From Herpomyces periplanetae (lineage: Eukaryota > Ascomycota > Laboulbeniomycetes > Herpomycetales > Herpomycetaceae), in NCBI GenBank assembly GCA_009733715.1, contig WMKJ01000135.1, forward strand, positions 1-29,263: 29,263 bases of DNA, read 5' to 3'. Positions within the stretch are counted from its first letter, which is position 1, and each line of letters opens with the position of its first letter. The position numbers and the translations under genes are program-made. The notes under the pieces were generated by a model. That model was not told where the DNA came from. It saw only the letters and a program-made list of their open reading frames with translations, and did not search any database. Of the stretch, positions 20,901 through 29,246 are shown piece after piece.

Positions 20901-21172
20901 ATCTTGATTTGTTAACTTTGGAAGATATGATTGCCTTTTATCGAGAGTTTATTCATCCTGAATCTAAAACGCGATCGAAGTTAACAGTTCGTATTAATGC
21001 TCGTGTTAGCCAACCGGAGGATGTATCTACGGCTCTTACAACTACGTCATTGAATGGTAGTTCGAGACAATTGATAACGGATGTACGTAAATTTAAATCA
21101 GGCCTGGAGCTGGGTAAAGCGATTACGCCGGTAAAAGATTTAAATGAATATATTCATGCATCTGAAGGCTAA
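17936..21172 (+). CDS. STE23: Insulin-degrading enzyme-like zinc metalloprotease (M16A, insulysin)
   Basis: Cleaves short peptides inside a closed chamber; the yeast homologues Ste23 and Axl1 process a-factor. 1078 residues, single exon. The inverted zinc motif is intact: HAVEH at 104-108 (His104, Glu107, His108), with the third ligand Glu244 in AVDSE. The C-terminal half has the substrate-binding LRTKEQLGY (Arg886, Tyr893), and HEGPGSIL lies between. Residues 1-40 are Arg-rich and nearly free of acids, fitting a mitochondrial presequence. Met40 (MSGFTLIPN) lies just before the M16 core, so two products are possible. An extra Ser/Thr-rich stretch of about 57 residues (156-212) sits in the first domain between FYFELA and YGALDRFAQFF, where homologues have a short loop. 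Otherwise full length; human IDE is 1019 residues. The STE23 symbol is by homology. Confidence 0.95.
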   Translation: MIQLINTLSRVFYLRAYRPRLRDLTYLHARKYSVKSVARMSGFTLIPNELQKPDLDDRNYRFIRLQNNLEALLISDASTDRSSAALAVGVGSFSDSKDMPGLAHAVEHALFMGTKKFPQENDYDSYLCNHGGASNAYTDSNATVFYFELAATVKGQSVGMSDESSTSDASSSESESPSSPSQHSSIPGSTTNSTSVHSASAINETSATETSALYGALDRFAQFFIAPLFSKNSLDRELRAVDSENKGNLQDDYWRLDQLNRSLSTESHPFSNFSTGNYKTLHDDPISNGINIRDRFIEFYNKYYSANLMKLVVLGREPLDTLQDWVVKLFSPVKNKDLKPNRWDMSPYSPENVPTVVYAKPVFDQRSVEIFFPYPDQSEIYQEYPAQYISHLIGHEGPGSILVYLRNAGWAEGLGVDFEDSAPGSAMFRIQVKLTEEGLSNYEEVLEIIFQYIAMLKDETPQKWFNDEINQMSGFNFRFSEKRSASKTTRTLCAMMHKPFKREHLLSHACMERSFNPKVIMESLKCLRPGQSRVMIVSRKFPGDWNEKEKWYGTEYRYEKMKPALLEKLTKAVQSKREDRPKELHLPMVNEFIPANLMVNKRPVTIPRDTPRLLRNDSKLRVWHKRDDQFWVPRAFVHMCIRSPLGQATPRIVSIQKLYAGLVMEELKEYAYAAEIAGLEFQLNAAQLGFEVVMQGYNDKMPVLLERGLECMRNLEIKRNMFDIVKDKVLRAYQNFFLMTPYEQIDQYMQSLIIEKQWSIEEVLGELETVTPEEVAQMYPSILKQSNVEMCAIGNVGEKEVEDMSRIVETSLKFQSYPSSQWGLRRSFLIPRGSNYAFDQLHQDPDNLNNCIEYMLHITSHLNRNIRAKAALFARMVYEPIFNQLRTKEQLGYIVTSASLNIDDMVAFIIVVQSERNVEYLEERIEEFLVKFEDTLKSMSIEQFEKYKLSVRSEQLEKLKNLNEEALRFWRHIMSERYDFTAHQSLVENLDLLTLEDMIAFYREFIHPESKTRSKLTVRINARVSQPEDVSTALTTTSLNGSSRQLITDVRKFKSGLELGKAITPVKDLNEYIHASEG

Positions 21173-21654
21173 GGGTGGTGCATATTAAGTTAAGGAGAAG
21201 GGTATTTTAACCTAAGGACTGGTAAAGGTTGATGGTGTGAGCTAAATTGAGTTCTGCGTGTATGTTTTAGTGTATCTGTCTGTATTTGTATTAATAAGAT
21301 GGAATGACACCTATGATCAGCGTATCTTAATGCCATAATGATATAGTTTTTACATTGACAATATGACCATTAAGGTCTTTCAACAGTCAAACTTTTCATG
21401 ATCTACACCGTACATATAAAATTGAACGGGATTCTTGAATAGTTTAAAGCTGTTATACGGAAATATTTATGTATAATAAAATTATTTAGAATAATGATGA
21501 TATAAACGAGCTGTGAATTTTTCGCCTTAAGATTAACCATGGGACACTTAACAAGTAAACAGGTGAAAGTGAATGGTAATTCCTGAAATTTTACGAAAAT
21601 AAACAGGACGCACATCGCGAAATTTTCCTTAAAATCATCGAAACGGCAGACAAA
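21173..21654. other. Intergenic, no gene seen
   Basis: 3' flank of insulysin and distal upstream flank of the ankyrin gene. AT-rich; minus-strand open frames here have no recognisable content. Confidence 0.5.
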
Positions 21655-21684
21655 GTCACGTGCTCCATGCGGTAGGCACGTGAC
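21655..21684. promoter_or_regulatory. Paired inverted E-boxes GTCACGTGC-12-GCACGTGAC
   Basis: Perfect 9-bp inverted repeat: GTCACGTGC (21655-21663) and GCACGTGAC (21676-21684), spacer 12. The two CACGTG cores start 21 bases apart, about two helical turns, so bHLH dimers would sit on the same face. Lies 150-180 bases before the ankyrin gene ATG. Confidence 0.6.
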
Positions 21685-21833
21685 GGACGAGCATGGGTAA
21701 GGGAGATGAGAGTGGGTGAGTGATTGACCGCAGGAAGCGAGCAAAGAGCAGAAATGGAATCAAAGTTTGGGAGTTGTCAGATAAGAACAAATGATAGTTT
21801 GTCGGACTGATATTACGGGGGGTAAAGTACAAA

Positions 21834-22805
21834 ATGGGCTCGATGGAGGGAGTGGAATTACCAGGTTTAAGCGAATATGGTATGGAAAACACGGAATATT
21901 ATGGGCGAAGTGGTTGTGAAGTAGGTGTTAGAATGACGGTTCTAAAGATTGGGTTGGAAGTGGCAGACTGGTTAAATGGTAGTGAAAGAGTGCAGAAGAT
22001 AAAGTGCGGTGCAGATTTTGCGGGAGCACACGAGTACTTGTCTAGGAAAAAATTGATGGGGAATAATATTGAGGATGAAGGGGACGAATTACAGGAAGGG
22101 ATTTTGTTGGAGGAAACCAAGCCAGTTGTGTCCGGAGAATTAGAGGATTGGTTAATACGTGTAGGAGAGGTTTTTAGGAGTATGCTTGATAATACTTGCA
22201 CAAGGAACGTTTGGGTATACTTTGCCATTCGAATTTGTACAAGTTTGGCGTTAATCATAATATTACGAGCGCGGGATAGTATAAGTCGTAATGGTATACT
22301 GCACTATGCTTCAGCCAATGGACATATTAATTTATTGAAGAGCATATGGAAGATTTTTACGTCTGACGTTAACATTATCAATGATATCTTGATAAAAGAT
22401 GATACATTACAAGGGCCAGATAAACCGGACCAATTAACAGTATTACTCTTTCAGGATAATGTTTGGCGTATAGCGGTTAACTCTCGTAATGAATACGGGA
22501 ATACACCATTACACTGGGCGGTTACTACGAGGCAAATTAACGTAGTGGAATGGTTAATCAATCATGGGTTAGTTGATTTGAGTATTCGGAATGAAAGCAA
22601 TTTAACGGCACAAGATGTAGCTATACAAACTCTTCGTACTATACCAGTTTACGATACATCTGATGGCCAAAGCATGTCGAAGTTTCGGGAACTTGAAGCC
22701 ATTGTTGAATTATTTCCTAGCGGAGAACCCGGATTGTCGGAAGATGACGCAGAGTGTAATGAATGGCTAAAAGCCAGCAGTAGCAGTAAAGAAAATGTCA
22801 AATGA
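21834..22805 (+). CDS. Ankyrin-repeat protein
   Basis: Single frame of 323 residues from ATG 21834. The C-terminal half has clear ankyrin repeats: NGILHYASANGHINLL at 153-168 and NEYGNTPLHWAVTTRQINVVEWLINHGLVDLSIRN at 219-253. They are separated by about 50 residues where one 33-residue repeat would be expected. The order and spacing recall the small fungal Yar1-type proteins (chaperone of ribosomal protein S3), but this is weak inference. The first 120 residues are acidic with no recognised domain. Residues 126-144 are hydrophobic enough for a membrane helix, unusual for Yar1. An intron may be hidden upstream of residue 145, so the N-terminus is uncertain. Ends in an acidic, then Ser/Lys-rich tail. 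Confidence 0.65.
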   Translation: MGSMEGVELPGLSEYGMENTEYYGRSGCEVGVRMTVLKIGLEVADWLNGSERVQKIKCGADFAGAHEYLSRKKLMGNNIEDEGDELQEGILLEETKPVVSGELEDWLIRVGEVFRSMLDNTCTRNVWVYFAIRICTSLALIIILRARDSISRNGILHYASANGHINLLKSIWKIFTSDVNIINDILIKDDTLQGPDKPDQLTVLLFQDNVWRIAVNSRNEYGNTPLHWAVTTRQINVVEWLINHGLVDLSIRNESNLTAQDVAIQTLRTIPVYDTSDGQSMSKFRELEAIVELFPSGEPGLSEDDAECNEWLKASSSSKENVK

Positions 22806-22868
22806 GAGCAAGATAACATCGTGATGCCGTCCTGCGACGCCAAAGCGCCCGCGCGCTCCAGGGTGTTC

Positions 22869-22885
22869 CACGTGACTTGCACGTG
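22869..22885 (+). promoter_or_regulatory. Tandem E-boxes CACGTGACT, period 11
   Basis: Direct repeat of CACGTGACT at 22869-22877 and 22880-22888. The cores are exactly 11 bases apart, one helical turn. It lies 64 bases after the ankyrin gene stop and about 660 bases before the TAF12 ATG. Confidence 0.6.
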
Positions 22886-22939
22886 ACTCGGCCCGTCAAA
22901 ATATTTTACGGCGACGACGAAGTTTCGGGTTCGCTTTTT

Positions 22940-22961
22940 GCTTTCGCTTTGCTTTCGCTTT
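22940..22961 (+). repeat. Tandem 11-mer GCTTTCGCTTT x2
   Basis: Two exact adjacent copies, 22940-22950 and 22951-22961, flanked by partial copies (TCGCTTTTT before, GCCTTGC after). Also an 11-bp period, 55 bases from the tandem E-boxes. Confidence 0.85.
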
Positions 22962-23543
22962 GCCTTGCGTTGATAGAGTTTGATTTACGCGATGGTGAAA
23001 ATATGCTAAAATATTTTGCAGTTTCTCTACCCAGGTTTCTTAATATTTGTTGTCGGTGGTTAATACGACTTGGAAAAATTTACTTTTAAAAACTTGTTGC
23101 ACTTTACAAGACTTCTTTTCGCTACTGGGGCGTGTGCCCACGCGCCTGCGCGCGTTTTTTCCACATTTTACTCGTTCAATATATATATACACATCTACAT
23201 ATATATAGACTTTCCCTTTGTTAAAATTGTCTTCATTTGTCTAACCACTACTTTATCTATTTATTTTCTTCACTATCGCTCTAATTTTTACCACAATTTA
23301 CCCGTTTTTCCTTCCTTACTCATATACATTATTTCTCCTTCCCTTCCCCTCCCACACACAAATCCTCATCTTCTCTTACATTCACATATATGTATATATA
23401 TATATATATATGCATTTATACTTGACTACGCTTAAATTTCCTTAAATGTTTTTAATCATTAGTCTTTAGCTTCTCTTTCATTTTACTACACTGGAATTTT
23501 CCACTTCTCTAACTAAACTTTGGGCTTCTTTTACCCGCCAATA
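22962..23543 (+). promoter_or_regulatory. TAF12 5' flank, AT microsatellites and CT-rich leader
   Basis: No gene seen. A GC-rich patch at about 23128-23157 (GGGCGTG and CACGCGCC as near inverted repeat) is followed by AT/TATA simple sequence (about 23178-23210 and 23388-23412). A C/T-rich leader then runs to the TAF12 start. Short open frames cross it but have no motifs. Confidence 0.5.
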
Positions 23544-26486
23544 ATGAATTTTGATTCTCCCGTTACATCGGGTATTAATACTGATGCAACAACATTCCCG
23601 GGAAATCAAATACCTATACCCGCTAATTCACAAGGTTCAATTATCCCTCACACTCACGTCTCAAATGTCACCTCCACTTCGGTAGGATCTGCGGGTCCCT
23701 CTACTATACAAGGGCTACCCGGTGCTCCCTTGGACTATAACCTGATATCCGGTTTATCTCCATCTCAAATGCAATATTATCAACACTTGAAAATGTTGCA
23801 TTCTGGGGCACCTCCAACGTCATCCCAAGTCCCAACTTTAAAACCTAGTTCAAATGGCCTTGATCAAGCTTCTTCTCAGCCCATTCCTCAACAGCCTTTC
23901 CTCGTTCCATCTGTCAAACCTTCTGTATACATTAATTCGGCCGCTCCAAAACAACCTATGCCCCAACAAATCACCCTATTATCATCAACTGCAATGCCTC
24001 CCGCACATCCTCCTAACTGCGTACCTATTCCAGTTAGCACTGCAATATCACATCCAATTCATCAAACCCAAATTCAGTCTACTTCACAACCCCCTCAAAC
24101 CCGAAATTTCCCAGGTGGCCAATTCACTACCCAACAAGTTGTTAACAGCTCAAATACCATACCAACATCCCAAGTACCTGCTACGTCGAATAACTTAAAT
24201 AGACCTGTCGGTTTAGTAAATTTACATCAAAATGCTCTAGCTGGATTAATTAGACCTGAACAAATTCATCAAATGCCACATTTGAATGAAAATATGAAGC
24301 AGAAGTATGAAACGGGCGCTAGAACTATGTGGGCTCTCATTCAGTCGAAACGGCCGGGCTCAAATGAGTATAAAATTGCAGTTGAAAAGTTAATTGAAGC
24401 TACTCAAAGGATACGACAAGGGTATAAAGCATGGTTGGACCAACAGCAAAAGCAAAAGCAAGCAGCTTCACAATCGGGGGAAAAAGATCTTAATTCGGAC
24501 AATGCACCAGTTAAAGCACTAGATGTTATACCGCCAACAAACTCGAGTGAAACGAGTATTTCAACATCACGAGAAAGTGAAGCAAGCAATATAAAGCGAA
24601 CGTCAACAGCCAAACCGAAAAACTTACCACTGTCGACTTCACCGTCAATAGGTCGTGCAACTAACACAACTCCAAATAGTACGGATATACCAATGAATGC
24701 GATGTGTAACGGAGAAAATTTTTCTCTAGCATTAAACGAACAGTATCAGCCCATGAAATTTTATTTACCACCACGTATGTCGGCAGATAGTGATGAGGGC
24801 AAAAAAGAGCTTAAAGAATACGAAACAACATATTATAATGCACTGAAACAATTGGAGAATATATCTGCACAGAAACGACAATTTCAAGCTTTAATTGAAC
24901 AATATCAAGCGCAAAAGCAGCCAAATTTGGGATCAAGTGATGCAATGGGAGGGAATAGTGGTGTGCAAGCGGCCTTACCTCCGCAATATGAAACGGCAAA
25001 ACTACGCGCAGAAAAAATGTTTAATCAAACCACCCAGTTTTTGAATGAATTTCGGGCTCGACAACAGCAATTCAAATTAGCAGCAGCTGAAGCCGAACTT
25101 ATGAACAGTAGTATGTCGACAGGATCGACCCAAAATTCGTCCATCACCACAACAACTAGTAATGCCAAAGCTACCCCGATTCCAATTCCCACAACTATTG
25201 CGACAATTCCTCCAACAACGGGAACAGCATCAACACATGCAAGTACAACCTCACCAATGCCAGTGGTATCATCAGTACAACCGACGTCGTACGGAATGGA
25301 GATATCACCAACAAGCATCGTAAGCTTACCGGGTGCAGTTAGTGGAATTAATACAGCGGTGAGCTCTAGTCAAGCATCTCGATTAAAAGGAAAGCCCTCG
25401 GTACAAAGGTTTAGTAAAGTTGGATCAGGAACGGGAACGTCAGGGCAAGGAAACGAAACTGGATCGGGTCAGAACATTGTTCCAACTAATATACCATCGT
25501 CAGCCATAGGATTGAATCAACATCAGCAAACTCGGCCTCATCTACAGGCAGCAGAACCAACACCATCATCAAATTCACGGTCAGGATCACCAACTACTCT
25601 TGATTCTACAGCATCACAGGCACAAATATCTTGTGTAAATTCCGTTACAACCAATTCTCGATCAATTTCAACGCCCGTATCCAGTGCCGATGCATGTAGC
25701 GTTACAGCGGGTGAGACTACATCACCAAGTTCCGATATAACATCATGTCCTGTTAATGTATCATCATCACAGAGAACTGCAACGCCGTCGTTAACATCTC
25801 ATCATTTACTCGAGCATAAATTAGCCATTCGTATGCCAATTCCAGCTACACTTCCAGCTTTGGCATCTCGTTTACCCACTCCTATTAGTATGGGAGTTGG
25901 ACCAAGTCGTCCAACGTTAACGGGATCTATACCCGGTGTAGTTTCAACAGGCGGAGTTATTTCAGCGCCAGTTATCCCAAAGTTACCCGGTTTCGTACTA
26001 GACAGCGATTATTCCTTTGAATCTCGTCGTGTACTCAGTAAAAAGCGCCTTGATAAATTGGTTCGTCAAGTCACCGGGGTCATGGATACTTCATGTTCGT
26101 CCATAGTTTCGTGTGGTACTCTAACACCCGAAGCTGAAGAAGCCATGCTCGTTTTAGCCGATGAATTCGTTGATACAGTTATCACATCTGCATGTCAGTT
26201 AACCAAACTCCGCAATTCAACGACCCTCGATGTTCGCGATTTACAGTTAGTCTTGGAAAGAAATTATAACATTCGTATCCCCGGTACTGCCTTTGGTGTT
26301 AATTCATCATCTCCTCATTTTACTACAACTTCTTCCTCAACTTCTGCCCATTCTTTATTACCCCTTACTACTGCTCTTGACGATACTCGTCCACCTCCCC
26401 GTCGTTTTCAACCTACTCCTTCGTGGACTCAAAAAATGCAGGCTATCATGACCGCTAAAATGCTCGATCACGGTAAAAAACAGTGA
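23544..26486 (+). CDS. TAF12: TFIID/SAGA subunit TAF12 (histone-fold)
   Basis: Nuclear transcription factor subunit pairing with TAF4 in TFIID and with Ada1 in SAGA through an H2B-like histone fold. The fold is at about residues 828-905: RVLSKKRLDKLVRQV, then LTPEAEEAMLVLADEFVDTVITSACQLTKLRNS, TLDVRDLQLVLERNYNIRIPG. The tail ending PTPSWTQKMQAIMTAK resembles the conserved fungal C-terminus. ATG 23544 gives 980 residues; the frame upstream to 23520 has no ATG. The first 820 residues are Ser/Thr/Pro/Gln-rich and probably disordered. Patches at about 245-305 (charged, helical), 425-458 (coiled-coil-like, Gln-rich) and 480-515 stand out. Much longer than yeast (539) or human TAF12 (161). Single exon; convergent with the WW-domain gene. 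Confidence 0.92.
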   Translation: MNFDSPVTSGINTDATTFPGNQIPIPANSQGSIIPHTHVSNVTSTSVGSAGPSTIQGLPGAPLDYNLISGLSPSQMQYYQHLKMLHSGAPPTSSQVPTLKPSSNGLDQASSQPIPQQPFLVPSVKPSVYINSAAPKQPMPQQITLLSSTAMPPAHPPNCVPIPVSTAISHPIHQTQIQSTSQPPQTRNFPGGQFTTQQVVNSSNTIPTSQVPATSNNLNRPVGLVNLHQNALAGLIRPEQIHQMPHLNENMKQKYETGARTMWALIQSKRPGSNEYKIAVEKLIEATQRIRQGYKAWLDQQQKQKQAASQSGEKDLNSDNAPVKALDVIPPTNSSETSISTSRESEASNIKRTSTAKPKNLPLSTSPSIGRATNTTPNSTDIPMNAMCNGENFSLALNEQYQPMKFYLPPRMSADSDEGKKELKEYETTYYNALKQLENISAQKRQFQALIEQYQAQKQPNLGSSDAMGGNSGVQAALPPQYETAKLRAEKMFNQTTQFLNEFRARQQQFKLAAAEAELMNSSMSTGSTQNSSITTTTSNAKATPIPIPTTIATIPPTTGTASTHASTTSPMPVVSSVQPTSYGMEISPTSIVSLPGAVSGINTAVSSSQASRLKGKPSVQRFSKVGSGTGTSGQGNETGSGQNIVPTNIPSSAIGLNQHQQTRPHLQAAEPTPSSNSRSGSPTTLDSTASQAQISCVNSVTTNSRSISTPVSSADACSVTAGETTSPSSDITSCPVNVSSSQRTATPSLTSHHLLEHKLAIRMPIPATLPALASRLPTPISMGVGPSRPTLTGSIPGVVSTGGVISAPVIPKLPGFVLDSDYSFESRRVLSKKRLDKLVRQVTGVMDTSCSSIVSCGTLTPEAEEAMLVLADEFVDTVITSACQLTKLRNSTTLDVRDLQLVLERNYNIRIPGTAFGVNSSSPHFTTTSSSTSAHSLLPLTTALDDTRPPPRRFQPTPSWTQKMQAIMTAKMLDHGKKQ

Positions 26487-26902
26487 TGCTAGCATACCCT
26501 TTCATAAACTTCTCCCCCCTTTTACCTTGTGAACCACATCTGACTGATTCCTTGATTCCCTTTTTTCTTGTTTCCTCTCCACCATCTCCATTCCCATCTC
26601 GATATACAAAAGACGTACCACACCCCACCATGAGTTGCCTCATGTTGGCCTCTACACATGATAAATCCATCACAATTCTCCCTCCCTTCTTTCACTACTC
26701 CATCCTTCCTAGCGTACATACATGAGTGAAACATTCCTCTTCCCTCCCTGTATAACTTTGAGCATCTTTCCGTACATCGTCTTATCCATCCACTTATACA
26801 CGATAAATGGTTCTGAGCAACCTATTATTACCTATTCTGCGTTGATATTTGGACACAACGGTCGAGCCCGGAGTGGAAATCGTCTTCTGTTTGGTTAATC
26901 AT
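26487..26902. terminator. Convergent 3' flanks of TAF12 and the WW-domain gene
   Basis: 416 bases between two facing stop codons, C/T-rich on the plus strand. Must hold both polyadenylation sites, but I cannot assign them. Open frames on both strands here show no domain. Confidence 0.4.
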
Positions 26903-28435
26903 TTATTCACGAAGCCATGCTCGTCGCTTTTCCTCCTTTCGTAGCTTTTTACGCTCCCGAAACGCTTGAATCTGCGCTTTGGATAATCGTTGACCCGCAC
27001 GTTCCGCTCGTAAACTGAGCCCGTTATGGGAATTAGCCGCTGCATCCACGTCAAAGAATGCATTCAACTGTCGTTTCGTCTTATTTTCATCCGAATACCG
27101 GTCCGCGGTTGGTGCTGCTGCACCTTGCCACCGCCCCGTGAATCGATTAAACGTTCCAGTCGCCCCGTACGCTGAGCTTTCATTTCCCTCTTCATAACCC
27201 CCTACCATTGTAGCATCATAACTCATTTCCCCCGAAGCTAAATTTCCCCCGCCGTCCCCCCGCTCCCCTGCACTCAATCCCATTGACGTTTCTTCCTCAT
27301 TAAACTTTCGATGTCGTGATAACGTTGCTGGTAAACCCGGACACTGTATATTTGCGTACAGCGCTGCTACTTGAGCTGCTGCTTGAGCTTCTGCTTTCTC
27401 CCTTTCTTCTTCCGCCTTTCTCGCTTCAATTGCATAATCTGCATTCGGGTCATAATCCCCATGAATCGCTGGATTATATCCTCCTGCAATGATCGCATGA
27501 CTTTTTGATTTAGCTTCTGGTCTATCGCCCTCCTGACCTTCAGACCCCGAATCCCCAGAGCAAGCACTTGCTTTAATGTTAGCTACATTTCTATCTTCAG
27601 GAACCCGAGGATTTTCCCATTGAGTAATTTTGGTAAATCGATTATAAAAATAATACGCTTTTGCATTTGCATCCCATACTGCTTGCCATCCATCATCACT
27701 ATCATCCCCGTTAAAATCATCGCTATTACCTCGCCGTTTCTCATTGGTGTGCCACTTGGACTCCCGCTGGTACGGTGATCTATATTCCCGATCATAATCT
27801 CCTCCATGATGCCTTCTTCTGTCGTGAAACCCAGAAAATTCCTTTTTACTTGTTGAATAAGTTCGAGCAGACCCGTAAGGCGACGCAGACCGACCTGGAC
27901 TACGACGTGGCGACAGAGACTCACTGCGCGTGCGTGAACGTGATCGATAATTCAAGTATTGCCGTGGGTGAGGCCTTTTATATTCCATTTCACCAGGCGG
28001 TCCTTTATCGTAACGACGGTAACTCCCTCCTGATGGAGGCGGTGGCGTCGCGTCCGAATAACTTGTTCTTCGGCGATCATAGTTTTCCACTGATTTGTTC
28101 TCTCGTCTCCTATTATCAATATTCCATCCATTCGAGTGCCGAGCTGCTGTGCCCTTAAAGTAGTAAGAACTTGGAGGTGGTGAATCGTTAACACGGGCCC
28201 GCGAAGGTCTATCTGTCATAGAATACTGCGACGGTGATGAATTTCTCCTGTAACTCGGTGATCTGGAACGGTGGCCTGAGCCCCGGCGGTTCCATGACTG
28301 ACGCTGTTGGTGATACCCATTAAATCGTCCCGAAGGTGATGACCGTTTCTCATGCTTACCATCTCGAAATGGCGATGTAGCTCTCTCCGTTCTATGTCTC
28401 GATGCTACATGATAAGGGTTCGATTCGTACCCCAT
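26903..28435 (-). CDS. RS-rich WW-domain protein, probable RNA-processing factor
   Basis: 510 residues from ATG 28435, single exon. Residues 1-235 are rich in Arg, Ser, Tyr and Pro with SRSP, RSRSRTR and SPRRSP motifs, as in splicing-associated proteins. A WW domain spans about 248-280: Trp250, Tyr261-Tyr262, Trp273, Pro277 (WENPRVP), with an extra Trp254; WW domains bind proline-rich partners. A charged Ala/Glu helix follows at about 335-360. The C-terminus has TGTFNRFTGRWQ, then KTKRQLNAFFDVDAAA and a very basic helix ending EERK-type (RKKLRKEEKRRAWLRE). That C-terminal block seems familiar from uncharacterised fungal WW proteins, but I cannot name an orthologue. Role in mRNA splicing or maturation is inferred from composition. 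Confidence 0.8.
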   Translation of the reverse strand: MGYESNPYHVASRHRTERATSPFRDGKHEKRSSPSGRFNGYHQQRQSWNRRGSGHRSRSPSYRRNSSPSQYSMTDRPSRARVNDSPPPSSYYFKGTAARHSNGWNIDNRRRENKSVENYDRRRTSYSDATPPPPSGGSYRRYDKGPPGEMEYKRPHPRQYLNYRSRSRTRSESLSPRRSPGRSASPYGSARTYSTSKKEFSGFHDRRRHHGGDYDREYRSPYQRESKWHTNEKRRGNSDDFNGDDSDDGWQAVWDANAKAYYFYNRFTKITQWENPRVPEDRNVANIKASACSGDSGSEGQEGDRPEAKSKSHAIIAGGYNPAIHGDYDPNADYAIEARKAEEEREKAEAQAAAQVAALYANIQCPGLPATLSRHRKFNEEETSMGLSAGERGDGGGNLASGEMSYDATMVGGYEEGNESSAYGATGTFNRFTGRWQGAAAPTADRYSDENKTKRQLNAFFDVDAAANSHNGLSLRAERAGQRLSKAQIQAFRERKKLRKEEKRRAWLRE

Positions 28436-29246
28436 TCTTCTTGTTCTTCATTTACAATGTTAACCTCACGTCATCAAAATTTTATTGCTCTTTCTACCGT
28501 GAGATACCTTAACTAGAATTTGACTTTGTGTATATCAATGTCAACCTGTCGATTAACGTTTAACCTTCTAGTTTGTCCGAATTTAAAGACGTGAAGCCGG
28601 GCCTACGTACGTGAAATTGGCAAAGGAAAATTCATTAGCGCTTCAATGTGTTAATTGCTTCGACATAATTGGTACTCAACGTAAATCATAGCACTTTAGA
28701 GTTATCCAAAACCTGCAGTCCCAATCATTAAGAAAAATTTCATGCACTTTAACGTAGGCGAGTCTTTGCAAATCCAGCCCATGCACATATTTGTAAAAAT
28801 TATCCGAAAACACATCGATTGAGCGACACGAAAATGAAACCTTTTCCACATATAGGGTTCATTAAATGATAATCTGCTACGTACGATTCTCGGCCAACTT
28901 GTGGCGAAGGCAACAGAATATTGAAGTTGTCGACCAAGAAGACTGTAGCCAAAGCTGACGTAGTTTAAAGCATATACAAAGAGAATAATATTCATGTGTG
29001 AGGGTTATCCATTAATAGTCTAGAAAAAATGGTATAACAAGATAACCGGAAGTCTTGAGGCATAGTCACCCACCCACCCACGCATCACACAGCGCTGGCT
29101 GGCCAAGAATAAATACCGGGAGAGTAAGAAACTTCTACGCACCTCAATAAAAATGACGGTCGCTCGCTTGTACAGTGTCCACTGAAATCATAAACCGGGG
29201 AAGCGTAAGCGTAGAAGCACGTTTAGTTACGCGCAATAATGTTGAG
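28436..29246. other. 5' flank of the WW-domain gene, no clear gene
   Basis: 811 bases to the contig end. No CACGTG seen. One ATG-started minus-strand frame of 97 residues (28702-28995) has Phe/Met/Cys-rich sequence without a recognisable family and is not called. No tRNA or repeat recognised. Confidence 0.5.

Noticed and set aside
23388-23412. TATA-rich run as TAF12 TATA box
   Set aside because: It is an AT microsatellite; a specific TATA element cannot be picked out.
22877-23435. Plus-strand frames of 70 and 121 residues between the ankyrin gene and TAF12
   Set aside because: Run over E-boxes, tandem repeats and AT microsatellites; no motif and non-ATG start for the first.
28395-28410. GGTTCGATTCG resembling a tRNA B box
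   Set aside because: Lies inside the first codons of the WW-domain gene; no A box at the right distance and no acceptor stem.
28702-28995. 97-residue minus-strand ATG frame near the contig end
   Set aside because: Unrecognised, Phe/Met/Cys-rich, AT-driven composition, no splice or promoter support. Could be real but I cannot back it.
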